From: DASXTC01 sp036505635
GTDB lineage: Bacteria; Acidobacteriota; Polarisedimenticolia; JACPZX01; DASXTC01
Length of the DNA stretch: 64,000 bases
NCBI GenBank assembly: GCA_036505635.1
Contig: DASXTC010000056.1
Span: 62,001-126,000, forward strand
Direction of reading: 5' to 3'
This document shows, in pieces, positions 42,136 through 50,592 of the stretch. Under the pieces are notes generated by a model that saw only the letters and a list, made by a program, of their open reading frames with translations, ran no database searches and had not been told where the DNA came from. The translations under genes and the position numbers were made by a program. Position 1 is the stretch's first letter. Each line of letters begins with the position of its first letter.

Positions 42136-43854
42136 ATGTCACTCTCACTCTTTCACCTTCACGGCGACCTCAAGGACCTGCGGTTCCCGCGCCTCCTGGC
42201 AGCGCTGCGGGAGGATCGATTCACTGGCGTCTTCCAGGCGACGACGGCCGGCGGGGATGCCGGCGACGGCGCGGAGATAACGCGCGAGGTCCACTTCCTC
42301 GAGGGGCGCATCGCGTGGGCGATCTCCACCGAGAAGGAGGAAGGCCTCCGAGCCTACATGGTGCGCAACGGGACCCTGACCGCCGCGCGGTGGGCCCAGG
42401 CCGAGCAACAGGCGCGTGGCGGCACGGTGCGCGACGCGCTGGTGAGCCTGGGGATGGTCGATCCGCGCGAGCTGACCCAGATAGAAAAGGGCCGAGCGGA
42501 GGAGATCCTTCTCACGCTCTTCTCCGCCCACGAAGGGGAATACCGCGTGCGGGAGCGGCAGCTCTCTCCCGGAACACCCGACCTCAGGATCGATCCGCGC
42601 GCCCTGATCCTCAAGGGGGTCCTGGAACGGGGGGACCAGGGGCTCGTCCTCGAGGAGGTCGGCTCGCTCGACACCGTATTCGCGCCCCGAAGGCAGGCCC
42701 CCGAGGAGGAGGCACAGATCCTCCCCGGTGAATTCCAGTCGGTGCTCATGCACATCGACGGCAGACGATCGATCGCCCAGATCTGCTCGCTGACCTCGCT
42801 GCCCGACAACTTCGTCTGCTCGGTGGTGGCCGCTCTCAGCATGATCGGGGCCGTGAAGCGGCACCAGGAGAGATCCCCCTCGATGGGGCGCGCGGGCATC
42901 GTCAAGGATGCCGAGGTCGCGACGGGCCCCAAGGAGCAGGAGGCCCCCGGGCCGGTCCCACTGCCGGAGGAGCTCGCCGACGTCGAGGAGTCCCTGGCGG
43001 AGCAGCTCGATCTGACCGAAACCGCCGAGCCGGCGGCTGTTCCGCATGCCAGCCCCCGGGCGGTGCCGCGGGTCGAACCGCTCCCTCCGATCTCGGAGCG
43101 GCCCTTCACCAGCATGGCCTCGCCGGCGGACCTGAGCGATGAGTCCGAGGACGACCTGTTGGTGGAAGACCCGATCGAGGAGATTCTCGCCCCGGAACCC
43201 CTGGACGACCAGGGCTCGATCTACGCCGGTCCCGCTCGTCAAGATACCTCGCGCCCATGGTTCATCCTGGGAGGGGGCGCGGCCGTCGGGTTCGCCGCCC
43301 TCTTCCTGATCCTGATGGGACAGAACACGGGGGACGCGGGAGAGGTGATCCGACCCGTATCTGAGGCGGTCCCCGGCGCGGCCATGCAGAACCTGGACAA
43401 CACTGACAACGCGGACAACCCCGACATCGCCGACAGGAGCCAGGCCGCCCCGGCTCCCATCCCCACACCGGTTGCGCCTCCTCCGGAGGCGGCTATCTTG
43501 AAGAGAAACGTCAGCTCCGAGCATGGCGCGAGAGAGAGTCTCCAGGCGGGCGATTATGTCGCCGCCGCCAGAGAGTTCGGCCGGGAGGTTTCTCGGGCCT
43601 CCGGCGGGTACACGATCCAGCTCATGGCCGCCTGCCAGGATTCCACGATCCGGAAGGCGGTGGAGCACGCCGGCGGCGCATCGAGCCTGTTCATACTCTC
43701 GACCAGGGTGGATGGCCGGAGCTGCTATCGCGTCTACTGGGGAAGGTATCCCACGCTGACGCGCGCCCGGGAGGCCCTGCGACGTGACGTGCCCCAGCCA
43801 TTTCTCCGCGATCGCGGCCGCCAGCCGCGCGTCACGCGCCTGGGCGGGGCCTGA
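42136..43854 (+). CDS. PATAN (DUF4388) - TM - SPOR domain protein
   Basis: A 572-residue protein. Residues about 5-200 form a PATAN/DUF4388 region (LKDLRFPRLLAALREDRFTGVF, EVHFLEGRIAWAIS). A winged-helix-like segment follows (IDGRRSIAQICSLTSL). An acidic, Pro-rich linker leads to one membrane helix (about 374-395) and then a low-complexity stretch and a C-terminal SPOR domain (about 490-560, YTIQLMAAC...SCYRVYWGRYPT). SPOR domains bind denuded septal peptidoglycan, so the protein probably links a cytoplasmic sensor to the wall. ATG at 42136 was chosen over an upstream in-frame start that precedes the promoter's start site. The next gene overlaps it by 71 nt. Confidence 0.82.
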   Translation: MSLSLFHLHGDLKDLRFPRLLAALREDRFTGVFQATTAGGDAGDGAEITREVHFLEGRIAWAISTEKEEGLRAYMVRNGTLTAARWAQAEQQARGGTVRDALVSLGMVDPRELTQIEKGRAEEILLTLFSAHEGEYRVRERQLSPGTPDLRIDPRALILKGVLERGDQGLVLEEVGSLDTVFAPRRQAPEEEAQILPGEFQSVLMHIDGRRSIAQICSLTSLPDNFVCSVVAALSMIGAVKRHQERSPSMGRAGIVKDAEVATGPKEQEAPGPVPLPEELADVEESLAEQLDLTETAEPAAVPHASPRAVPRVEPLPPISERPFTSMASPADLSDESEDDLLVEDPIEEILAPEPLDDQGSIYAGPARQDTSRPWFILGGGAAVGFAALFLILMGQNTGDAGEVIRPVSEAVPGAAMQNLDNTDNADNPDIADRSQAAPAPIPTPVAPPPEAAILKRNVSSEHGARESLQAGDYVAAAREFGREVSRASGGYTIQLMAACQDSTIRKAVEHAGGASSLFILSTRVDGRSCYRVYWGRYPTLTRAREALRRDVPQPFLRDRGRQPRVTRLGGA

Positions 43855-45253
43855 GACAACCTGTCACGCCCCACGCCTTGCGGCGATCCTCGCGGTCACG
43901 CTCTGCTCCCTCTCCCTCCCTCGAGCCGACATCCTTCATCTGCGGGGCGGACGAACCCTCCGGGTTTCGGAATGCCGCCAGGAAGCCCTGGAGCTGAGGT
44001 GCCGCCTGGCGGGCGGCGTCATCGGGTTTCCGGTCGAGGAGGTGGAAAGGGTCGAAAAGGAGGCGCGCCCGTCAGCCGGCTCCTCGCCTCGGCGACGGAA
44101 CCCGGCCGGGCACGAGGCTTCCCTCCTGCCCCCGATCGAGACGGTCCCTTCCGGCGCCGCCGAGCCGACTCTCGAGGAAGCCCGGGCGCGTATCGAGAGC
44201 CTCGGTCGCGCGCTCTCATCGCCGGGAGCCGACGCCCGCGCCATCCATGGGGAGATGGCCGTCCTCTACAGCTGGCTGGGCAACATGGCGATGGCGGGAA
44301 ACGACATCGAGGGGGCCGAGCGGAACTACGCCACCGCGCTGGAGCACGAGCCGCGGCTGATGGTGGCCCGGCTCAACAGGGCGACCGCGCTCATCAACCT
44401 GAACCGATACGAGGCCGCCGACCGGATCCTCCACGAGATCCTCTCGGACCAGCCGGACAACGCCCGGGCGCTCGATCTGCTGGGCGAATCGGCCGTCCAG
44501 ACCGGCCGCGTCGAAGAGGGGATCGAGCTGTGGGAGAGGTCGCTGGCCCTTCAGCCGAGCGCGAGCCTCACCGCGCGGCTCGAACGGGCGCGACGGATCC
44601 TGACTGCCGAGAAGGGGTTCGATCGCACCACCGGGGCTCACTTCGCGCTTAAGTTCGACGGTGGCGAGGCTTCCCCCGAGCTGGCCTCGGAGATCCTCGA
44701 CTACCTGGAGGAGGGGTACTCCGATCTCACGCGCCGCTTCGCCCACGAGCCCGAGGCGGTTATCCAGACGATCCTCTATTCGACGCGCGCGTTCCGCGAG
44801 GCGACGGCCTCACCCGACTGGGTCGGCGGCCTGTTTGACGGGCAGATCCGTGTCCCGATCCGGGGCCTGACGCACGTGACGCCCCAGACCAAGCGGGTGT
44901 TGATCCACGAGCTGACCCATTGCCTGGTCGCCTCCCGGTCACGGGGCAACGCGCCACAATGGCTCCAGGAAGGGATCGCCCAGGTCGTGGAGGGGAGGAG
45001 CTCCGCCGGGGATCGCCAGAGGCTCCTTGCGGCCTGGCAGGGGCCGGATGGAGCCAGGTCCGCCGCGGAATTCAGCTACCCGAGGGCCCTCTCGCAGATG
45101 GAGTTCTTCCTGGAGCGCTGGTCGGACTCCCACCTCAACGCGCTGCTGGACCGGCTGGGCCGCGGGGACGATATTGATGCCTCGCTGCAGGCGGTCACAG
45201 GCTTGTCGTACCAGGAGTTTCTGGCGAGCTGGGGCGCCTGGCTGGAATCTTGA
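43784..45253 (+). CDS. TPR protein with HExxH peptidase MA-like domain
   Basis: A 489-residue protein. A hydrophobic signal or anchor lies at about residues 31-48, then a short beta module (ILHLRGGRTLRVSE), TPR-type helices (about 150-270; GDIEGAERNYATALE-like pattern), and a gluzincin-like domain with LIHELTHCLVA (HExxH near 376) and WLQEGIAQ (third-ligand Glu), the peptidase MA type. Start is GTG at 43784 inside the PATAN-SPOR gene, supported by GGGAGG 9 nt upstream and absence of later good starts before the signal. It is likely a periplasmic or membrane-bound metalloprotease; its substrate is unknown. Confidence 0.78.
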   Translation: MTCPSHFSAIAAASRASRAWAGPETTCHAPRLAAILAVTLCSLSLPRADILHLRGGRTLRVSECRQEALELRCRLAGGVIGFPVEEVERVEKEARPSAGSSPRRRNPAGHEASLLPPIETVPSGAAEPTLEEARARIESLGRALSSPGADARAIHGEMAVLYSWLGNMAMAGNDIEGAERNYATALEHEPRLMVARLNRATALINLNRYEAADRILHEILSDQPDNARALDLLGESAVQTGRVEEGIELWERSLALQPSASLTARLERARRILTAEKGFDRTTGAHFALKFDGGEASPELASEILDYLEEGYSDLTRRFAHEPEAVIQTILYSTRAFREATASPDWVGGLFDGQIRVPIRGLTHVTPQTKRVLIHELTHCLVASRSRGNAPQWLQEGIAQVVEGRSSAGDRQRLLAAWQGPDGARSAAEFSYPRALSQMEFFLERWSDSHLNALLDRLGRGDDIDASLQAVTGLSYQEFLASWGAWLES

Positions 45254-45287
45254 GACGCGGCGCCGCGGTGGACACCGGGAGGAATCA

Positions 45288-46775
45288 TTGAGCTCGGCCT
45301 ATCTCAGAAAGCTGATCGCGCTGCTGGGGGACATCGCGCGCCGGGGGCACAGTGGCGCGCTGCGCCTTGACGCGTCGGGCGGCGAGTCCGCGATACTGCG
45401 ATTCTCCCACGGGCTGGTCGCGGCCTTCAGACCCCCTGCCACCGCAACCCTCCCCGGGGCCAACGCAACCGACGCCGTCGCGGCTCTCAGACTGAGAATC
45501 CTCAACGGGGCGCTGGAGGCGGCGCTTCAGCCGGGCGCCGCTCCGGAGTTCGAGCCGGCGGCCGGCGACGGGCCGGCGCTTCCGGCGGTGGCCGGGGCCG
45601 GCGCGCTCAACGCGGCGGACCTCGCCATTGACCTGTGCCGCAAGATCGATGACCTCTCGTGGCTGGAGGAGTCGATTCGAGAAGGACGCGCCGCGACGTT
45701 CCGCGCCGCGAGCCCTCCCCCGGCCGTCCAGCCCCACGCGGCGCTGGGCGCCGCGGAGGGTTTCCTTCTCTCACGCGCGGATGGCGCCCTGACGATCCAG
45801 CAGGTGCTCGACACTTCGCCGCTGGGAGAGTCCGAGACGCTGCGCGCCCTGGCCGCCCTCAGGCTGGTCGGGATGCTCGCGGGGCAGGAGGACAAGGCAC
45901 AGGTGGTCACGGCCGCGGGCTCGGCGGGGGTCACCCTGCCTCACGCGCCCGCGAAGAGCAACCGCATGTCGGACCTGGACCGGTTCCTGAGGAAGACCGC
46001 CGTTGCGGCCGGCCCGCCCGCAGCGAGCCCACCGGGCCATACCTCCGAGCAGCAGAAGGAGCGTGATGCCCTCATGCAGCGGTGCCAGGAGGTGCTGGGC
46101 CAGAATCACTACTCGGTCCTCGGAGTGGAGCGGAGTGCCGACGAGCAGATGATCCGGCACGCCTACTACCGCCTCGCCCGCAGCTATCATCCCGACCGGC
46201 TGGTCAAGCCCCACCTCGAGGACATCCACCGCGATCTCGAGGCGATGTTCGCCGTCTTCACCGAGGCCTACAACACGCTCACCGACCCGGCGGCGCGCGC
46301 CGAGTACGACCGCGAGACCTCGGAAAGGGCGCCGGGTCGCCGAAGGGAGTCGGGGCTCGACAAGCATGCCGCCGCACGCGATTCGTATCTGAGGGGCCGG
46401 AAGGAGATGGAGGCGGGGAAGTACTTCGAGGCGATGCGTCTATTCGAGAACGCCACAGAGAACGACGGTGGACGAGCCGAGTACTTCCACTATCTCGCTC
46501 TGTGCCAGGGACAGAACCCCCGCTGGCGCAAGAAGGCCGAGGAGAACTTTCACAAGGCGATCGAGCTGAACCCGGGCGCCGCTCAGAGCTATCTGGAGCT
46601 CGCGCGTCTCTACCATAAAGGAGGGCTCGAACGCAGGTCACACGAGATGTACGAGCAAGTCCTCTCGTGGGACGCGTCCAACGAGGAAGCCCTCATCGCG
46701 CTGGGTCGGGTGCCGGCGCGCGGAGCCGAGGTGCCCTCGACCGGCATCCTCCGTTCACTCTTCAAGAAGGACTGA
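45288..46775 (+). CDS. PATAN-like / J-domain / TPR protein
   Basis: A 495-residue cytoplasmic protein. The N-terminus (1-90) resembles the PATAN half (GALRLDASGGESAILRFSHG). A middle domain (150-220) repeats the winged-helix-like segment of the PATAN proteins (DGALTIQQVLDTSPL). A DnaJ J-domain (about 270-340) has NHYSVLGVERSADEQ and the essential HPD in SYHPDRL. TPR repeats close the protein (about 360-480). J-domains stimulate DnaK ATPase; here TPRs may select clients. Start is TTG at 45288 with GGGAGGA about 5 nt upstream. It is 34 nt after the protease gene. Confidence 0.8.
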   Translation: MSSAYLRKLIALLGDIARRGHSGALRLDASGGESAILRFSHGLVAAFRPPATATLPGANATDAVAALRLRILNGALEAALQPGAAPEFEPAAGDGPALPAVAGAGALNAADLAIDLCRKIDDLSWLEESIREGRAATFRAASPPPAVQPHAALGAAEGFLLSRADGALTIQQVLDTSPLGESETLRALAALRLVGMLAGQEDKAQVVTAAGSAGVTLPHAPAKSNRMSDLDRFLRKTAVAAGPPAASPPGHTSEQQKERDALMQRCQEVLGQNHYSVLGVERSADEQMIRHAYYRLARSYHPDRLVKPHLEDIHRDLEAMFAVFTEAYNTLTDPAARAEYDRETSERAPGRRRESGLDKHAAARDSYLRGRKEMEAGKYFEAMRLFENATENDGGRAEYFHYLALCQGQNPRWRKKAEENFHKAIELNPGAAQSYLELARLYHKGGLERRSHEMYEQVLSWDASNEEALIALGRVPARGAEVPSTGILRSLFKKD

Positions 46776-46799
46776 ACCGCTCCGCGCGGAGGCCTTCTC

Positions 46800-47624
46800 A
46801 TGTCCCTGCCGAGGATCGAGGGAGCGGTCACCATCGTCACCGGTGCTTCGTCCGGGATCGGCCACGCCGCCGCGCGCGAGTTCGCGCGCGCAGGGGCTCG
46901 CGTCGTGCTGGCCTCGCGAAACGAGCCGAAGCTGCGGGAGCTGGAACGCTCGCTCGAACGGGAGGGGCGGGAGGCGCTGGTCGTGCCCACCGACGTGACC
47001 CGCGATGACCAGGTTCGGGCGATGATTGCGGCCACCCTGGCGCGCTTCGGGCGGGTCGACATCCTGATCTGCAACGCGGGTGTGGGACTCTTCAGCCCTG
47101 TCCGGGAGATCCCCCAGGCCGCGCTCAGGCGGGTTTTCGAGGTCAACTTCTTCGGCGTGGTGCGATGCGTGCAAGCGGCGCTTCCTTCCATGCTGGCCCG
47201 CGAGTCGGGCCTCATCCAGATCGTCTCGTCGGTGATCGGGCTGCGGGCGGTCCCCGGTTACGCGGGATACTGCGCCACGAAGTTCGCCGTCGGCGCGCTG
47301 GCGGAGTCGCTGAGGGTCGAGGTGGCGGGGCGGGGCGTGCGCGTGCAGGTGGTCTACCCGGGGCTCACCGCGACCGCTTTTCCGCAGAACTCGATCCTGC
47401 CGGGGCCGGAGCCGCGATCCTATCCGGTGCCGCCCATGAGCGCCGACCGCGTGGGTCGCATCATGGTCCGCGCCGCGCGCCGCGGCTCGCGCGACCAAGT
47501 CATCAGCGCGGGAGGTCGGCTCCTGACCCTTCTCGATCGACTCTCGCCCGCGTTGGTGGACTACATCCTGGCTCGATCGATGGCAGGACGGATCCCCGTG
47601 GATGCCGGGGCGCCGCCCGACTGA
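46800..47624 (+). CDS. Short-chain dehydrogenase/reductase
   Basis: A 274-residue classical SDR: cofactor loop VTGASSGIGHAAA, NAG motif in ICNAGVG, catalytic Ser in IVSSVIG and YxxxK in GYCATKFA. The Arg after the second strand (ASRNE) suggests NADPH use. The C-terminal 40 residues add a hydrophobic substrate lobe. The substrate is unknown. It starts 24 nt after the J-domain gene and may share its transcript; it converges with ftcD. Confidence 0.9.
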   Translation: MSLPRIEGAVTIVTGASSGIGHAAAREFARAGARVVLASRNEPKLRELERSLEREGREALVVPTDVTRDDQVRAMIAATLARFGRVDILICNAGVGLFSPVREIPQAALRRVFEVNFFGVVRCVQAALPSMLARESGLIQIVSSVIGLRAVPGYAGYCATKFAVGALAESLRVEVAGRGVRVQVVYPGLTATAFPQNSILPGPEPRSYPVPPMSADRVGRIMVRAARRGSRDQVISAGGRLLTLLDRLSPALVDYILARSMAGRIPVDAGAPPD

Positions 47625-47656
47625 CCGGGGAGTTCGGTGCGGACATGGAGGCGCTC

Positions 47657-49342
47657 TCAGGCGCCCGGCACGCCCGCGTGCCGCCGCAAGTCCTCCCTGG
47701 TCCGCCTCGCGATCGGCTCGCCCCGCGCGAGCAGGTCGTCGGCCTGAGCGGCGATCCGCGCCGCACGGGCGGCGTCGGTGAGATCGGGCAGATTGATCCG
47801 GACGTTGTAGAAGGCCCCCTCGAGCGCAGTCCAGGCGGCCAGGGCCGCCACGCCGGCGTCGCTGAGCGCCGCGGGGACACCCAGACGCGCGACCTCGGCG
47901 GCGATCTCGAGAGCTCGAAGCGCCTCCTTCATGACCGACAGAGGCACCTCGATGGCGCCAAGGGTCGCCTCCTGGATCGCGTCGTCACGGGCCCGGCCCT
48001 CGAACTCGGTTCCCTTCGGCATCCGATTGGCTTCCATCACTCGATCGAAGGCGCACGCATCGTCGTCGACCGCCATGAGCATCCGAGCGGCCGCCTCGTG
48101 CGCCTCTCTGCCAAGCCGCGCCAGGTCGTCGCGGCGCTCCTCGAATCCTTTGTGCCCGTAGCTGATGGCCGCGACCATCGCCGACAGTCCGCCCGAGAGC
48201 GCCCCCACCAGCGCGGCGACGCTTCCGCCTCCAGGCGCCGGCGCGCCCGATGCCACCTCGTCGAGGAACGCGGCCAGCGACAGAGAACCGAGCGTGGGCG
48301 CCTCTCGGACCGCGTACTCGACGATCTTCTTCGCCGGATCGAATGGGGCGGCGTCGGCCAGCCCCAGAGATAGCGTTGCCGCGCGCACCAGCTCGGACTC
48401 CGATGCGGACGGCGTCTTGCCCTGCCTGGCGAGGTAGTGCCTGCCCGCCATCCGTATCGCCTCGAGCGGGATCAGGCCCACCACCTCGCTTCCGGTCACG
48501 CGCAGTCCCAGCCTGGCCGCCTCGGCCTCGACCGCCTCGAATGCCCGGTGCGGTGGCGTGACCTTGTAATCAGTCAGGTTGATGGAGACCTGGGCCCGGC
48601 CGTATTCCTTGATGTACCATCCCGTCGCGCGCGTCTTCGGCAGCATCGAGGATCCAGGCTCGGCAATCGTCCGGCCCGCGGCGTCCTTTGCGATCCTGCC
48701 ATCGGCTCCCCTGCTCGGGCGCCCCGTCTCGCGGACGTTCTGGGCGATCAGGTTCGCCAGCCTCCGGTCGTCCGTGTTGAGGTTGACGTTGTAGGCGATG
48801 AGGAACTCCCTGGCTCCGATGACGGTGGCCCCCGAGCGCGGTTCGAACCGGGCGGGGCCGAAGTCGGGCGCCCAGGCGGGCTCCTTCAGCCTGGCGGCCA
48901 GGCTCTCGTACTCCCCCCGGCGGATCTCCGACAAGGATCGGCGCTCCGGGCGTGACGCGGCCTCCTCGTAGAGATAGACCGGGATGCGCAGCGCCTCCCC
49001 CACGCGCCGCCCCACCTCGCGCGCCAGCTCGACGCACTCCGCGATGGTCGTCTCGCCGAGGGGCACGAAGGGACAGACGTCGGCGGCCCCCAGACGCGGG
49101 TGCGCCCCCTTGTGCAGGCGCATGTCGATCAGCTCGACCGCCTTCTCTATGGCGAGGAAGGCGGACCGGGCCACGGCGACGGGTGGCCCGACGAAGGTGA
49201 AGACGGTCCTGTTAGTGGCGGCCCCCGGGTCGACGTCCAGGAGTCTGACCCCTTCGACCGAGGTCACCGCGGCCGCGATGGCGTCGAGGACGCGGCGGTC
49301 CCGGCCTTCGCTGAAATTGGGAACACACTCCACCAGTTTCAT
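47657..49342 (-). CDS. ftcD: Bifunctional glutamate formimidoyltransferase / formiminotetrahydrofolate cyclodeaminase
   Basis: A 561-residue fusion. The formimidoyltransferase half (1-330) starts with VECVPNFSEGRD and contains HKGAHPRLGAADVCPF, the folate/formimino site, and EYGRAQVSINLTDY. The cyclodeaminase half (about 355-555) has ASGAPAPGGGSVAALVGALS and the helical bundle. It moves the formimino group of formiminoglutamate to tetrahydrofolate and releases ammonia, the last step of one histidine degradation route. No hut genes are in the window. It starts 15 nt after the FIST-protein stop. Confidence 0.93.
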   Translation of the reverse strand: MKLVECVPNFSEGRDRRVLDAIAAAVTSVEGVRLLDVDPGAATNRTVFTFVGPPVAVARSAFLAIEKAVELIDMRLHKGAHPRLGAADVCPFVPLGETTIAECVELAREVGRRVGEALRIPVYLYEEAASRPERRSLSEIRRGEYESLAARLKEPAWAPDFGPARFEPRSGATVIGAREFLIAYNVNLNTDDRRLANLIAQNVRETGRPSRGADGRIAKDAAGRTIAEPGSSMLPKTRATGWYIKEYGRAQVSINLTDYKVTPPHRAFEAVEAEAARLGLRVTGSEVVGLIPLEAIRMAGRHYLARQGKTPSASESELVRAATLSLGLADAAPFDPAKKIVEYAVREAPTLGSLSLAAFLDEVASGAPAPGGGSVAALVGALSGGLSAMVAAISYGHKGFEERRDDLARLGREAHEAAARMLMAVDDDACAFDRVMEANRMPKGTEFEGRARDDAIQEATLGAIEVPLSVMKEALRALEIAAEVARLGVPAALSDAGVAALAAWTALEGAFYNVRINLPDLTDAARAARIAAQADDLLARGEPIARRTREDLRRHAGVPGA

Positions 49343-49357
49343 CGAACCCCCCGCGCC

Positions 49358-50572
49358 TCAACTCTCCGGCGCTTCCGAAACCAGGACCATGACGCCGGCA
49401 TAGTTGTGAAGACGCGCCTGCCCGCGCACAGGGGCGATCTCCGCCAGCCCGAAGAAGCCCGCGAGGGGGACCCCCGCAAACGCGTTGGAGATGAACGCCG
49501 TGTCGATCCCGGCAAGCCCGTACAACCCCTTGCCGCGCGCGCAGCAGTTGAAGTAGAGCCCCATGTCGGGCCGTCCCGCGATCGGCACGCTCTCCTCGAT
49601 CATGGCCTTGAGATCCTCGCGCGCGCCGTCGGGATCCCTCAGCGCGAAGCTGACGAGGTCCCCCTCGTGCATCTCCTGGCCGACGAAGATTGCGCCGTCC
49701 TCCGGGTCGACGCCCAGGATGTTGCGGACCAGGTATTGCCCGCGCGGGATCTCCGTCGCGCCCCTCGACGGAAAAGCGAGGAACAGGTGCGACGCCAGCC
49801 TCTGGGCGTCAACCGAGAGATCGTGCCCCGGGCCCCCCGTGAGGCACTCGAGCAGCGCCCTGACCGCCGGGGCCCCATCCAGCGTCCTGATGGCATTGCC
49901 CTGCGAACGGGTCACCCGCAGCGGCCGACCCACCGGCAGGCAGGACTGCGTGACCCCTACCGATGAGACGATCCGTCCCGTCAGCACCATGCCGCTCACC
50001 GCATTGGTCAGGGCGGCGCCGCCGCAGAACTGGTGCGTGACCTTCCCCGCCGAGCCGCCCGGGGCAGCGCCTCCCCCCACCACGGGGACCGGCCCGATCA
50101 CATCCCGGATGCCCGAGAGCAGCGCTTCGGGGTTGCAGCAGAGGGTGTCGGGGAAGATCAAAAGGATCGGGTTGTCCCCCAGGAGCGGTTCGGCGATGCG
50201 GCCCAGCTCGCGGCCGACCTCGCGGTCCTTCCCCTTCAGGTCCCTGGCGTGCAACGACGTCGCCTGAAGAGTGTCCGAGGCGATGGCGAGGATCGCCACG
50301 CCGGGCGATCCCTCGACTTCAGCCGACTCGGTGATCACACCGGACCCGCTGCATCCAGCCAGGTTCGCCGTGCCGCAGATGCTCCGGATCGAATCGAGCA
50401 TCGGGACGAGATCGCTCGAGCGCCATCCGGAGATGAAGACGAGGAGCGCGTCGGCTTCGGCCGGACCACGCCCCGCCCCCTCACCCAACCGCGCCATGGC
50501 CGCGCCGGCCGCCTCCGATGCGGCGCGGAGGTGGTCGGCTTGCGTGGAGAGGCCGGTGCCGGCGCGTATCAT
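49358..50572 (-). CDS. FIST domain sensory protein
   Basis: A 404-residue protein with FIST_N (about 30-220; LLVFISGWRSSDL, LAGCSGSGVI, PVVGGGAAPGG) and FIST_C (about 235-390; GRPDMGLYFNCCARGKGLYG, LAGFFGLAEIAPV) domains. FIST modules are predicted small-ligand sensors, usually fused or coupled to kinases and chemotaxis proteins. Here no output domain is attached. ATG at 50572 lies 20 nt after the mutS2 stop, so it shares that operon. Confidence 0.88.
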   Translation of the reverse strand: MIRAGTGLSTQADHLRAASEAAGAAMARLGEGAGRGPAEADALLVFISGWRSSDLVPMLDSIRSICGTANLAGCSGSGVITESAEVEGSPGVAILAIASDTLQATSLHARDLKGKDREVGRELGRIAEPLLGDNPILLIFPDTLCCNPEALLSGIRDVIGPVPVVGGGAAPGGSAGKVTHQFCGGAALTNAVSGMVLTGRIVSSVGVTQSCLPVGRPLRVTRSQGNAIRTLDGAPAVRALLECLTGGPGHDLSVDAQRLASHLFLAFPSRGATEIPRGQYLVRNILGVDPEDGAIFVGQEMHEGDLVSFALRDPDGAREDLKAMIEESVPIAGRPDMGLYFNCCARGKGLYGLAGIDTAFISNAFAGVPLAGFFGLAEIAPVRGQARLHNYAGVMVLVSEAPES

Positions 50573-50592
50573 GCGGGCATCGTAGCAGTTTC

